A DNA stretch of 64,000 nt from Eubacterium sp. (GCA_017446095.1 JAFSRN010000005.1:1-64000); one strand, 5' to 3'; positions 38,748 to 47,896 are shown, numbered from the stretch's first letter. Translations and numbers: made by a program. The notes: generated from the letters alone by a model not told the origin.

Positions 38748-39594
38748 ATACTCCCGAATACGCATTAAATCCGCCGTCTACGGGGATGTTCACGCCGGTG
38801 ATGAAGCCGCTGTACGCCTCGTCGCAAAGGAACAGCAGCGCGCCGTCAAGCTCTTCCGGCTTGCCGAATCTGTCCATCGGCGTTGCGGCAAGGATTTTGC
38901 CCGTGCGTTCCGTCGGCGAGCCGTCCTCATTCCAGAGCAGCGCCGCGTTCTGCTTTGTGGAGAAGAAGCCCGGTGCAATCGCGTTAACGCGGATGCCCAT
39001 CGGTGCAAAATGCACAGCCATCCACTCGGTAAAGTTTTTCACAGCCGCCTTCGCCGCGGAGTACGCAGGGATTCTGGTAAGCGGACGGAAAGCGTTCATC
39101 GAAGTCACCATAACGATGCAGGTGTTCTCCTTTTCCACCATATCGCGGGCAAACACCTGCGTGGGGATAAGCGTGCCGAGGAAGTTGAGGTTGAACACAA
39201 AGCTGATGCCGTTCGGGTCAAGGTCAAAAAACGTCTTAACGTTCTCGTCCTTCTGCACAAGGTCAATCTTTTCAAGCGTGTCCTTGGTGGTTGTGCCCTT
39301 GGGGTTGTTGCCGCCTGCGCCGTTAAGCAGTATGTCGCAGGTGCCAAGCTTTTCGTTAATAACATCGCGCGCCGCCTGCATTGATTCAAGCTCAAGCACG
39401 TTGCAGCCTACGGCGATAGCCGTGCCGCCGTCGGCGTTGATTTCGTCCGCGCACTTTTGTGCAGCTTCTTCGTTAAGGTCAAGAACTGCAACCTTGCAGC
39501 CCTGTTTAGCAAGCGTTTTGGCAAAAGCGCCGCAAAGCACTCCGCCGCCGCCCGTAACAACGGCAACCCTGCCGTTAAGATTATCGTGAGTCAT
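38746..39594 (-). CDS. SDR oxidoreductase, probable fructuronate (mannonate) reductase
   Basis: 282-residue short-chain dehydrogenase: cofactor motif TGGGGVLCGAFA near the N-terminus, NAG in LLNGAGGNNP, catalytic YSAAK with the preceding Ser (VTSMNAF), and the end GVNIPVDGGFNAYSGV. In many Firmicutes an SDR replaces classical UxuB and reduces fructuronate to mannonate; the neighbourhood (uxaC, kdgK, uxuA, eda) strongly suggests that. The frame opens at 39708 inside repeat DNA; the ATG at 39594 behind AAAGGAGT is the real start. Confidence 0.85.
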   Translation of the reverse strand: MTHDNLNGRVAVVTGGGGVLCGAFAKTLAKQGCKVAVLDLNEEAAQKCADEINADGGTAIAVGCNVLELESMQAARDVINEKLGTCDILLNGAGGNNPKGTTTKDTLEKIDLVQKDENVKTFFDLDPNGISFVFNLNFLGTLIPTQVFARDMVEKENTCIVMVTSMNAFRPLTRIPAYSAAKAAVKNFTEWMAVHFAPMGIRVNAIAPGFFSTKQNAALLWNEDGSPTERTGKILAATPMDRFGKPEELDGALLFLCDEAYSGFITGVNIPVDGGFNAYSGV

Positions 39595-39610
39595 GGTTTT
39601 ACTCCTTTGT

Positions 39611-39733
39611 TGAATGGAGAATGGAGAATGGAAAATGGAGAATTTCGGGTGGACTTCGTCCACACCTATTATATAATCTGGTGCGGCTGCGCCGCCCTTA
39701 ATTCTCAATTCTCAACTCTCAATTCTCAATTAA
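39611..39733. repeat. Short mosaic repeat between kdgK and the SDR gene
   Basis: Tract GAATGGAGAATGGAAAATGG, module GGGTGGACTTCGTCCACACC, GGTGCGGCTGCGCCGCC hairpin, tract of ATTCTCAATTCTCAACTCTC. Confidence 0.75.
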
Positions 39734-40831
<1,098 letters not shown>

Positions 40832-40851
40832 ATATTTGTCCTCCAAATAAC

Positions 40852-41079
40852 TATGGTTTTAAGTTTTATGTTTTAAGTTTTGAGCTTTCGGGAGGGCTCC
40901 GCCCTCACCCATTATATTATGGAATGTCGAGGTCGCCATTCCCTACAATCGTAGGGAGCGGCCACCCGGACGCTCCGCATTATTGTCCGAGCGCAGCGAG
41001 TAACCAACACCTTGAGCCTTGAGCCTCGAGTCTTGAGCCTCGAGTCTGCTGACGACCAATGGTCGTCCCTACGGTATAC
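40852..41079. repeat. Dispersed mosaic repeat between uxaC and kdgK
   Basis: Tract GGTTTTAAGTTTTATGTTTT, module GGGAGGGCTCCGCCCTCACCC, hairpins GGAATGTCGAGGTCGCCATTCC and GGAGCGGCCACCCGGACGCTCC, module TTATTGTCCGAGCGCAGCGAGTAACC (reverse), tract CCTTGAGCCTTGAGCCTCGAG, then GACGACCAATGGTCGTC. Confidence 0.85.
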
Positions 41080-42480
41080 TTAAAATTTAAAGTATTCCAT
41101 CGCATTATCAAAGCAAACTCCCTCAACAATCTGCTTCAGGGTTTCGTCGTCGTTTGCGTACCAGCCGTCCTCTACCCATCTGCCGAGCAGGCGGCACATA
41201 ATGCGTCTAAAGTATTCGTGCCTGCCGTAGGATGTAAACGACCTGCTGTCGGTTTCCATACCCACAAACTTGCCGAGCACGCCGAGGTTGCCCAGCGACT
41301 TCATCTGCGCGGTCATACCGTCCATCGTGTCAAGGAACCACCACGCGGGGCCAAACTGGATTTTGCCGGCTGTTTCGCTGCTCTGGAAGTTGCCGAGCAT
41401 CGTTGCAAGCACGGTGTTGTCCTTGTCGTTGAGGTTGAAAAGTATCGTTTTGGGCAGGTTGCCGTCTTTGTTCAGCGCGTCAAGGAAGCGGGAAAGGGGA
41501 GCCGCGATTTCGCAGTCGCCCACGCTGTCAAAGCCTGTGTCCGCGCCGAGTTTGTTGAACATCTGCGTGTTGTTGTTTCGCATCGCGCCGATGTGTATTT
41601 CCATCGCCCAGCCGAGTTCGGCATACTTTTTGCCGAGCGCCAGCATAACGGCGGTGCGGTATTTGTCGGTGTCCTTCTGCTTGGGGCGCTTGCCCTTCAT
41701 AGCCTTTTCAAAAATCTCGTCAAGGTCGTCCTTGTCCTCTTCTCTGTAAGGCACATAGTCAAACGCCTGGTCGCTGACCTTGCAGCCGACGCTGTCAAAG
41801 TAGTCGGCACGCTTGCAGAGTGCTTTAATAACATCGTCAACGCACTTGATTTTTATATCAGCGCTTTCGCCGAGCGCTTTAATGTAATCGGCAAAGCCGT
41901 CAAGGTTGATGTTCAGCGCCTTGTCGGGGCGGAAGGACGGCAGCACCTTGCAGTCAAAGCCGTCAACGTCTGCGAGCAACTTGTGGTACTCAAGGTCGTC
42001 AATCGGGTCGTCAGTCGTGCATACAACTTTGACATTTGACCTTGTAATCAGGCTCTGCGGACGGAAGTCGCCCTCTGCAATCGCCTTGTTTGCGCGCTCG
42101 TAGATGTCCTCTGCAGTCTTTGCGCAAAGCGGTGTGTCAATGCCGAAGTAGCGCTGCAGCTCGATGTGCGCCCAGTGGTAAAGCGGGTTGCCGATGCACC
42201 AGCCAAGCGTTTCGCCAAACTTAACAAACTTCTCTTTCGGCGTGGCGTCGCCCGTGCAGTATTTTTCATCAACGCCGCAGGAACGCATTGCGCGCCACTT
42301 GTAGTGGTCGCCCGACAGCCAGAGCTGCGAGATATCGGACGGCTGCTCATTTTCGTAGATTTCTTTAGGGCTTAGGTGACAGTGGTAGTCGCAAATCGGC
42401 ATATTCTCCGCAAAATCGTGGAAAAGATGCTTTGCACTCTCTGTGTCAAGCAAAAAGTCCTTGTCCATAAAGTTGTTCAT
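41080..42480 (-). CDS. uxaC: Glucuronate isomerase
   Basis: Converts glucuronate to fructuronate (and galacturonate to tagaturonate), first step of the route. The 466-residue protein matches UxaC: AENMPICDYHCHLSPKEIYE, LSGDHYKWRAMRSCGV, IGNPLYHWAHIELQRYFG, VVCTTDDPIDDLEYH, MEIHIGAMRNNN and FGPAWWFLDTMDGM. Two ATGs compete; GGAGAA fits the one at 42480 and overlaps the other at 42492, so 42480 is chosen. It has its own promoter with an inverted repeat. Confidence 0.96.
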   Translation of the reverse strand: MNNFMDKDFLLDTESAKHLFHDFAENMPICDYHCHLSPKEIYENEQPSDISQLWLSGDHYKWRAMRSCGVDEKYCTGDATPKEKFVKFGETLGWCIGNPLYHWAHIELQRYFGIDTPLCAKTAEDIYERANKAIAEGDFRPQSLITRSNVKVVCTTDDPIDDLEYHKLLADVDGFDCKVLPSFRPDKALNINLDGFADYIKALGESADIKIKCVDDVIKALCKRADYFDSVGCKVSDQAFDYVPYREEDKDDLDEIFEKAMKGKRPKQKDTDKYRTAVMLALGKKYAELGWAMEIHIGAMRNNNTQMFNKLGADTGFDSVGDCEIAAPLSRFLDALNKDGNLPKTILFNLNDKDNTVLATMLGNFQSSETAGKIQFGPAWWFLDTMDGMTAQMKSLGNLGVLGKFVGMETDSRSFTSYGRHEYFRRIMCRLLGRWVEDGWYANDDETLKQIVEGVCFDNAMEYFKF

Positions 42481-42509
42481 AGGATTCTCCATTTGTTTTA
42501 GTTAGTTTT

Positions 42510-42538
42510 ATTATATACTTATAAAAAAGTATTTTCAA
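42510..42538 (-). promoter_or_regulatory. Promoter of uxaC
   Basis: Minus strand -35 TTGAAA (42533-42538), -10 TATAAT (42510-42515), 17-bp spacer. Confidence 0.75.
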
Positions 42539-42547
42539 TACTTTTTT
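42523..42547. promoter_or_regulatory. Inverted repeat over the uxaC -35 box
   Basis: Perfect AAAAAAGTATT/AATACTTTTTT with 3-nt centre. The -35 TTGAAA falls in its middle, so it could be an operator; an AT-rich terminator-like structure is the alternative. Confidence 0.5.
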
Positions 42548-42740
42548 AGTGAACAGTGGACAGGGGACAGGGGACAGATAATTATGAATTATGAATTATG
42601 AATTGTGGTTACTCGCTGCGCTCGGACAATAAGTAGGGGTCAATCACGATTGACCCGCGGGCGATTCGTGAATCGCCCCTACAATGGGTGAGGGCGGAGC
42701 CCTCCCGAAATTCATCATTCATAATTCATCACTCAACACT
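42548..42740. repeat. Dispersed intergenic mosaic repeat
   Basis: GAACAGTGGACAGGGGACAG and ATTATGAATTATGAATT tracts, GGTTACTCGCTGCGCTCGG-ACAATAA, hairpins GGGTCAATCACGATTGACCC and GGGCGATTCGTGAATCGCCC, module GGTGAGGGCGGAGCCCTCCC, ATTCATCATTCATAATTCAT tract. Confidence 0.85.
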
Positions 42741-42767
42741 AAAAAAAGCCCACACGGGGCTTTTTTA
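42741..42767 (-). terminator. Terminator of the GH27 gene cluster
   Basis: Stem AAAAAGCCC/GGGCTTTTT with a 4-6 nt loop, directly after the minus-strand stop codon. Confidence 0.8.
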
Positions 42768-44486
42768 CTGCGATATCCTGAACACTGCCACGCCGTGCTT
42801 GGGCACGGTTGCGGTGATTTCGGTGCTTGCGTAGCGTTCGTCTGTCCAGAGGTCGTGTATTTCGTAATTGCCGGACGCCCTTTTAAAGTCAAGGTACTCG
42901 TAATCGCGAAGCGAATCAAGGCTGAACTCAACGGGACGTTCCTTACCTGATTTGTTAAAAAAGCAAATAGCCGTGTCGCCGTTTGCAAGCGGACGCGCAA
43001 GGATGTCCATAACAGGGGACTTCTTAATCCTCTGCGCAGCCTTAACAAGCGGGTCCTGGTCAATCAGAATCAGGCTCTTGTTAGTCAGAACGGAGAGCAA
43101 AAAGCGGCTTTCGGACGAACCGTCGGTGAGCTTCCTGAGGTCGTTGCCCAGCACAAGCGGAGCCGCCATCATGCACCACAGCGTAAAGTGGGCGCGGTTC
43201 TCGTCAGGCGTAAGCTTGCCGTTGCCGACTTCAAGCATATCGGGGTCGTTGATGTGGGCAGGGGAGGAGTACTCAAACAAATCAACCGACTTGTTGTAAA
43301 TGCTCACAATGCGCCACCAGTTGGGCGTAATGTCCATCGTGGTGCGCCACATATTTCCGGCTTTCGCGCCCCAGTGCCACGGGTGCGAAAAGCCCCATTC
43401 GCAAATGGAAAAAGTAATCGGCTTTTCCTCATTACCTGTGTGCTCTGCCCACGCACGCGACGCCTCCTGCAGCGCCATGCCCATGCGCTTGTACTGCATA
43501 TACGAGGAGTCCGCCATAGTGACAATCGGGTTGCAGAAAACAATTTTGTTATCGCCTGCATCAAGGCGCAGCACAGTCTGCACCTTTGCGTCGTGCGACA
43601 TGGAAAAGCCCTTTGGCATATGCACTTCGTTAACCCTGCCGTTAACAATTACCTGCAAATACTGCCTTTTGTGGTAGGCGGTTTTGTGGTAGTGGATAGT
43701 CATAATGTAATCGCCGCTGTAAGGCACGTCAACGTGGAATTCCGCCGTGCCTGCGCCGTGGTTCAAAAAGCCCATGCCCTGCTTGCTCGGCAGAGTGCTG
43801 CACTTAACAGCCCTTGCCTTGCCCGTGTAGTGTGCCTTATCGGGGCGAAGGCGCATTTCGCTGCGCTCGCCGGGCTTGCTGATGTCCGCAAATTCGATAA
43901 TCGGCGTCCTGCCCGTCAGCTTCTGATTGTGGCAGAAGTCGTACTTCACAAACTCAATGCCCCAGGAGGCAAAGGTCTTTGCGTCAAGCTCCTCGTTATT
44001 CAGCGAGGCTGGCATATCCTCGCAGGTCAGCGTGCCGTTTGAGGAGTAAATGCCGAGCTTCAGCCCGAGGAAATTCACCTTTTCGCACAAGTCTTTGATG
44101 CCGGAGGGAAACGCCTCCAGGTCAGCCTGAATCCTGCCTTCGCCGTCGCGCATAGAGCTTTGCCAGCAGTCGTCGATGTTAACGTATTCGTAGCCGGCTT
44201 CGGCAAGTCCGCTTTTAACCATAGCCTTCGCGGTGTCGTGAATAGCGTCCTCGTCAATGTGGTTGCGCAGCAAATTCCAGCTCGACCAGCCCATAACGGG
44301 CGTGGTTGAGGCGTTGTTATCGTAGTCAGGCTCTTTGCTGATGTCCACAGTGAGCCTACCCCTGCCGATGTGCTTTAGCGCGCAGAAAAGGCACTTGCCC
44401 TGCAGCATATACACAATAAATGTGCCCACCGCAATGAGTAAAAGCAGAATAACAAATATTACAAGAAACACTAAAAATCCTGTCAT
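42765..44486 (-). CDS. Membrane-anchored GH27 alpha-galactosidase-like enzyme with an inserted carbohydrate-binding-like domain
   Basis: 573 residues. An N-terminal membrane helix (~4-27) anchors it outside the cell. The GH27 barrel starts at MGWSSWN and YEYVNIDDCW, with the nucleophile Asp in EFVKYDFCHN (~183). The barrel is then interrupted by a ~120-residue beta-rich module (~200-320) like a CBM35 domain (TAEFHVDVPYSGDYIMTIHY; RLDAGDNKIVF), and resumes at SICEWGFSHPW with the likely acid/base Asp in WRTTMDI (~382). A C-terminal beta domain closes it. Alpha-galactosidase, alpha-N-acetylgalactosaminidase or beta-L-arabinopyranosidase activity are all possible. It overlaps the upstream gene by 4 bp. 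Confidence 0.87.
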   Translation of the reverse strand: MTGFLVFLVIFVILLLLIAVGTFIVYMLQGKCLFCALKHIGRGRLTVDISKEPDYDNNASTTPVMGWSSWNLLRNHIDEDAIHDTAKAMVKSGLAEAGYEYVNIDDCWQSSMRDGEGRIQADLEAFPSGIKDLCEKVNFLGLKLGIYSSNGTLTCEDMPASLNNEELDAKTFASWGIEFVKYDFCHNQKLTGRTPIIEFADISKPGERSEMRLRPDKAHYTGKARAVKCSTLPSKQGMGFLNHGAGTAEFHVDVPYSGDYIMTIHYHKTAYHKRQYLQVIVNGRVNEVHMPKGFSMSHDAKVQTVLRLDAGDNKIVFCNPIVTMADSSYMQYKRMGMALQEASRAWAEHTGNEEKPITFSICEWGFSHPWHWGAKAGNMWRTTMDITPNWWRIVSIYNKSVDLFEYSSPAHINDPDMLEVGNGKLTPDENRAHFTLWCMMAAPLVLGNDLRKLTDGSSESRFLLSVLTNKSLILIDQDPLVKAAQRIKKSPVMDILARPLANGDTAICFFNKSGKERPVEFSLDSLRDYEYLDFKRASGNYEIHDLWTDERYASTEITATVPKHGVAVFRISQ

Positions 44487-45643
44487 AACAGACCAATCTC
44501 CTCAAAATATTCAAATTCTTTTTTCGCCTGTGTTGTAGTCTTTTTTGTGCCGAGGGTTTGAGTTGACGATTTAACATAGGCGCGCCTGTGCCTGAAATTG
44601 TAGTAAATTCTGTACACCCACGCGGCAGGCAGCAGGTAAGGTCTGCCGTCGATAAACCTGATGTACGGTATGTTTTTAACCTTGCTGTATGCAGGGAACA
44701 GCAGCCGCAGCCGAGTGCCGACAGCACTGCCGCCCGACTCCATATCCTTGCGCATAATAACCGCAGCGTCGTTGCGGTTGGCGTTGCCGAAAGCGCCGTA
44801 GTTTAACAAAAACGCCTCGGTTTGTGCAGTGTCCACACCAAAGTCACGTCCGCAGCCGAACCACTTGTGCGTGACGGTGAGTATCACCTTTGCAAAGCCG
44901 CAAAGTCCGCAGGGCTGCAGGTAATCAAGCACGCGGTCAAGGTCAATATCGCACTTCGTGAGCATAACGGCGAGGTCGAGTATCAGCTTAACCCCTGCGC
45001 CGTGGAACCAGAAGTGGTGCGCAATGTGCGCAAGCATATAGGCAAGGTGGTAGTCGCTGTTAAGCGTGCCGCGAGTGGAGTCAAACTCGGCGTGAGTAAG
45101 CGCATTTTCAAACGCGGTTTCAAGGTCGTGCGTGCCGATTTTGCCGCTTAAAAGTTTGGTGTGTACCTCGGTCAGCAGGTCGCCCTTCGTGTACTCGTAC
45201 ACGTTGCCGTTGGCGCTTTGGCAGGCAAAGCCGTTAGCGCAAAGCAGCCGCTTCACGCGCTCTCTGTCCTCTGTGGCGATAAGCACGTCCACGTCGCCCA
45301 TAGCCCTTGCCTGCGGCACGGGGAAAAGGTCGCGGATTGCAGCGCCCTTAACGAACACGCGGCGTATGCCCTCACCCTCGCACAGGGAGTCGATTTCGGC
45401 TATCTGCGCACCCTGAAAGTCGTAGCGCACCACAGCTTCCAAAAAGTCATTTTCAAAGCGTTTAAAGGCTGCCTGCGGCACAACCTCTTTGTTACTTGCG
45501 GTGTTGATAACGCAGAACAAAACCGCACTTAAATTATGTACGCCTGACAGCCTGTACAGCTTTTCGTAATCGGCTGACTTGTCAAGCACAATTTTTTCGC
45601 CGCACAAAAATGCACGGCAAAGGGTTAATAGATATTCTTTCAT
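44483..45643 (-). CDS. Nucleotidyltransferase family protein (NTP_transf_5 type)
   Basis: 386 residues. The pattern VFVKGAAIRDLFPVPQARAMGDVDVLI is the polymerase-beta-type nucleotidyltransferase motif with the two metal Asp residues in DVDVLI, and AHIAHHFWFHGAGVKLILDL downstream fits the NTP_transf_5 family. These proteins are often near glycan or capsule genes, and their substrate is unknown. Its end overlaps the GH27 start (ATGA), so the two are translated together, suggesting a common glycan-related task. Confidence 0.8.
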   Translation of the reverse strand: MKEYLLTLCRAFLCGEKIVLDKSADYEKLYRLSGVHNLSAVLFCVINTASNKEVVPQAAFKRFENDFLEAVVRYDFQGAQIAEIDSLCEGEGIRRVFVKGAAIRDLFPVPQARAMGDVDVLIATEDRERVKRLLCANGFACQSANGNVYEYTKGDLLTEVHTKLLSGKIGTHDLETAFENALTHAEFDSTRGTLNSDYHLAYMLAHIAHHFWFHGAGVKLILDLAVMLTKCDIDLDRVLDYLQPCGLCGFAKVILTVTHKWFGCGRDFGVDTAQTEAFLLNYGAFGNANRNDAAVIMRKDMESGGSAVGTRLRLLFPAYSKVKNIPYIRFIDGRPYLLPAAWVYRIYYNFRHRRAYVKSSTQTLGTKKTTTQAKKEFEYFEEIGLL

Positions 45644-45646
45644 ACT

Positions 45647-46153
45647 TTAAGCAAATACTGCAATGTTTACAAATATGCTTACAACGGTCATTATCAGCCC
45701 TGCGATGAATACGCCGACGGTGATTACGCCAAAGCTCTTTTTCCAGTCCAGATGCAGCAGTGCGGCGAGCAGCGAGCCCGTCCACGCGCCTGTGCCGGGC
45801 AGCGGAACCGCAACAAAAAACAGCAGCCCCCAGATGCCGTACTTGTCGATTTTATCTTTCTTCTTAAGCGTTTTTTCCTCAAGCCAGATAATCGGCACTT
45901 TTACATACGGTATCTTTTTAAGCAGCTCAAATATTTTGTTAATAAGCAGCAGGATAAACGGAATGGGCAGAATGTTGCCGATAAAGCAGATGATAAATGC
46001 CCAGAACTTGTTCATATCGAGCACGCCGATTGCCGTGATGAGTCCGAGCCTGCACTCCAGAATAGGGCACAGCGAGATAATGAAGGCGATTAAGCCGTTC
46101 GGCACGCCGTGTGCAGACAAAAACTCCTGTATTGTGTTGCAAATTTCCTGCAT
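45647..46153 (-). CDS. Small multidrug export family membrane protein (COG2426 type)
   Basis: 168 residues with four or five hydrophobic segments. The motifs SLCPILECRLGLITAIG near the N-terminus and FVAVPLPGTGAWTGSLLAALL in the middle are characteristic of the family named small multidrug export protein; the two re-entrant-like motifs resemble those of DedA-type proteins. The name rests on old annotation and real substrates are unknown. It lies 3 bp before the nucleotidyltransferase gene in the same operon. Confidence 0.82.
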   Translation of the reverse strand: MQEICNTIQEFLSAHGVPNGLIAFIISLCPILECRLGLITAIGVLDMNKFWAFIICFIGNILPIPFILLLINKIFELLKKIPYVKVPIIWLEEKTLKKKDKIDKYGIWGLLFFVAVPLPGTGAWTGSLLAALLHLDWKKSFGVITVGVFIAGLIMTVVSIFVNIAVFA

Positions 46154-46167
46154 AGTAAAAACTCCGT

Positions 46168-46418
46168 TTTTTTAGTGTTAAGTGTTGAGTGTTAAGTGTT
46201 AAGCTTTTGGTTACTCGGCTTCGCCTCGGACAATAATGCGGAGCGTCCAGTGGCCGCTCCCTACAATTGTAGGGAATGGCGACCTCGACATTCCATAATA
46301 TAATGAGTGTGAGCGGAGCTCCCTTGGAGCGGGCGCCTCACCCTTTTGTCCGCAAGCGGACATTTCCCCTCACAGGGGAATCACCCGAAATTCCTAATTC
46401 CGCATTCCGCATTCCGAA
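46168..46418. repeat. Mosaic repeat with nested insert
   Basis: TTAAGTGTTGAGTGTTAAG tract, GGTTACTCGGCTTCGCCTCGG-ACAATAA, hairpins GGAGCGTCCAGTGGCCGCTCC and GGAATGGCGACCTCGACATTCC, module GTGTGAGCGGAGCTC interrupted by the 62-bp insert (46321-46381) and resuming CACCCG, then an ATTCCTAATTCCGCATTCC tract. Confidence 0.85.
46321..46381 (-). mobile_element. Nested ~62-bp insert, copy 3 (reverse)
   Basis: CCCTTGGAGCGGGCGCCTCA through TTTTGTCCGCAAGCGGACA to TTCCCCTCACAGGGGAA, the reverse complement of the inserts at 32874 and 47396. Its insertion point is inside GGAGCTCACCC, which is intact at 29430-29450. Confidence 0.65.
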
Positions 46419-47135
46419 TTAGATATAATTATTCTCATTAAGAAACTCATTCGCCTTGGTGAGTATATTCTTATCGTTTTCAAACTTCAGCAGGCTCATG
46501 GCTCTGTCATAGGTCAGCCAGATGTAATCCTCAATCTCCTCTGCCTGAATGGACGTGTTTGTGTCCTTGGTAGTGCCGACGAAAATGGACACCGTTTTCT
46601 CAATAGTATCGCGTATTTTATAGCGCGACACGCACTCAAACCCGTCGTGAATCGTGATGTGAATACCCGTTTCCTCCAGCACCTCGCGGTAGGCGGTCTG
46701 CTTCTTCGTTTCGCCGGGTTCAATGTGCCCTTTGGGGAAGCCCCAGTGCGCAGAACGGTTATTTTTAATCAGCAAAAATCTGACCTCGCCCCTTATATCC
46801 CTGTAAACAACAGCGCCGCAGCTGCTCTCGTACAGGCAGTCAATGCGGTAAGTGGGGAAGTCTTTTTTCAAATTAATATAGTTTTTAATATCGTTAATAA
46901 TGAAGCGTGTGCTTTTAGGTGCAACTATCCATATATATTTCTTCGCCTTGCGGTCGCTCAAAATCGCAATAACCCTGCCGTCAAAATTGCGCACAGGATG
47001 ATGAATGCCCATAATGAACGCCCACTGTTTTTCGTTGCCGTAAACCGTGCCGAAATTAAGTGGATAGGTGTAGCCCGCTTCATCATCAGAGCCGATAGGT
47101 TTAACGACCTTGACTCTAACGTATTTTCCGAGCAT
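46419..47135 (-). CDS. Nudix hydrolase with a pyrophosphatase-like N-terminal domain
   Basis: 238 residues. The second half is a Nudix fold with the full box GHIEPGETKKQTAYREVLEE (followed by TGI, ~136-158), so it cleaves a nucleoside diphosphate linked to another moiety. The first ~110 residues resemble bacterial family I inorganic pyrophosphatase (GKYVRVKVVKPIGS, YTYPLNFGTVYG, GRVIAILSDRKAKKYIWIVA) but the usual metal-binding acidic stretch is replaced by GNEKQWAFIMG, so this part is probably not active as a pyrophosphatase. The ATG at 47135 follows GGTGGTG; an upstream ATG at 47192 sits at the transcription start. Confidence 0.8.
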   Translation of the reverse strand: MLGKYVRVKVVKPIGSDDEAGYTYPLNFGTVYGNEKQWAFIMGIHHPVRNFDGRVIAILSDRKAKKYIWIVAPKSTRFIINDIKNYINLKKDFPTYRIDCLYESSCGAVVYRDIRGEVRFLLIKNNRSAHWGFPKGHIEPGETKKQTAYREVLEETGIHITIHDGFECVSRYKIRDTIEKTVSIFVGTTKDTNTSIQAEEIEDYIWLTYDRAMSLLKFENDKNILTKANEFLNENNYI

Positions 47136-47198
47136 TTTTTCACCACCAGTTGACGGAGCCGCCGCCGTTTCAGCCCCCGCCATAGATAACATAGTATT

Positions 47199-47227
47199 AT
47201 TATACTAAAAAACATATTAATATACAA
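47199..47227 (-). promoter_or_regulatory. Promoter of the Nudix gene
   Basis: Minus strand -35 TTGTAT (47222-47227), -10 TATAAT (47199-47204), 17-bp spacer; start near 47192. Confidence 0.7.
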
Positions 47228-47246
47228 GACCTTTTTTGCGGTGGCA

Positions 47247-47541
47247 AAAAAGGAGTGGACAGGGGACAGTGGACAGGGGACAGATTTGAGTTTTAAGTTT
47301 TAAGTTTTGAGTTTTAAGCTATTGGGTGGACTTCGTCCACACCTGATTATATTGCGGACGACCAATGGTCGTCCCTACGGTTGTAGGGGTCGGCGAAATT
47401 CCCCTGTGAGGGGAAATGTCTGCACAGCAGACAAAAGGGTGAGGCGCCCGCTCCAAGGGCCCGACGACCCGTTTATTGTCCGAGGCGAAGCCGAGTAACC
47501 AACACCTTGAGCCTTGAGCCTTGAGCCTTGAGTCTTGTTCA
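47247..47541. repeat. Mosaic repeat with nested insert
   Basis: GGACAGTGGACAGGGGACAG tract, TTGAGTTTTAAGTTTTAAG tract, then the same series as 26684-26855 with the hairpin GGGTCGGCG...CCGACGACCC split by the 62-bp insert (47396-47459), module TTATTGTCCGAGGCGAAGCCGAGTAACC, and CCTTGAGCCTTGAGCCTTGAG tract. Confidence 0.9.
47396..47459 (+). mobile_element. Nested ~62-bp insert, copy 2
   Basis: AAATTCCCCTGTGAGGGGAA, then TGTCTGCACAGCAGACAAAAG, then GGCGCCCGCTCCAAGGGC. The uninterrupted form of its host module is at 26779-26804. The middle stem changes on both sides relative to copy 1 (TCTGC/GCAGA against TCCGC/GCGGA), which points to a conserved fold. Confidence 0.7.
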
Positions 47542-47705
47542 ATTGGGGTCGTACCCCAATTGACCGAAGGTCAAAAACAGTTAGACCTATGCAGGATTTG
47601 TGCATATTTTGCCAAAAAAATATTTTTTTGCAATTTTTACCGTCCAATTATGCGTTAAACGTGAATAAAAGGGCGGTTTTTGGTCTATTTAAGGGAGGGG
47701 TTTTT
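47540..47705. other. Unique stretch before the primase repeat
   Basis: Opens with a perfect hairpin CAATTGGGGT-CGT-ACCCCAATTG (47540-47562). The rest is AT-rich, with AAAAAAATATTTTTTTGC near 47620 and a GGGAGGGG near 47693. No gene or fixed promoter is seen. Confidence 0.5.
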
Positions 47706-47876
47706 AAATTGAGAATTGAAAATTGAGAATTGAGAATTTCGGGAGGGCTTCGCCCTCACCCGATTATATAATGGAATGTCGAGCCCTTGGAGCGGCCACC
47801 GGACGCTCCACATTATTGTCCGAGCGCAGCGAGTATCCACAATTCTCCATTCTCCATTCTCAACTCTCCATTCAAA
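47706..47876. repeat. Mosaic repeat with a collapsed insert
   Basis: TTGAGAATTGAAAATTGAG tract, module GGGAGGGCTTCGCCCTCACCC, GGAATGTCGAG followed by CCCTTGGAGCGG (47783-47795, the end of the 62-bp insert) and GGACGCTCC, module TTATTGTCCGAGCGCAGCGAG, then ATTCTCCATTCTCCATTCTC tract. Confidence 0.8.
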
Positions 47877-47896
47877 CGACCAAAGGGAGGAAAACT

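Noticed and set aside
41059-42039. 326-codon plus-strand frame
   Set aside because: Antisense to uxaC, which is certain from its motifs; no ribosome site and no recognisable domain.
46166-47541. CRISPR-like series of short repeats
   Set aside because: The tracts are 7-9 bp near-copies and the longer units are hairpins in mixed order, with no constant repeat-spacer spacing and no cas gene.
47706-47876. In-frame extension upstream of the primase
   Set aside because: The translated extension is repeat DNA and the ATG at 47897 has a good ribosome site.
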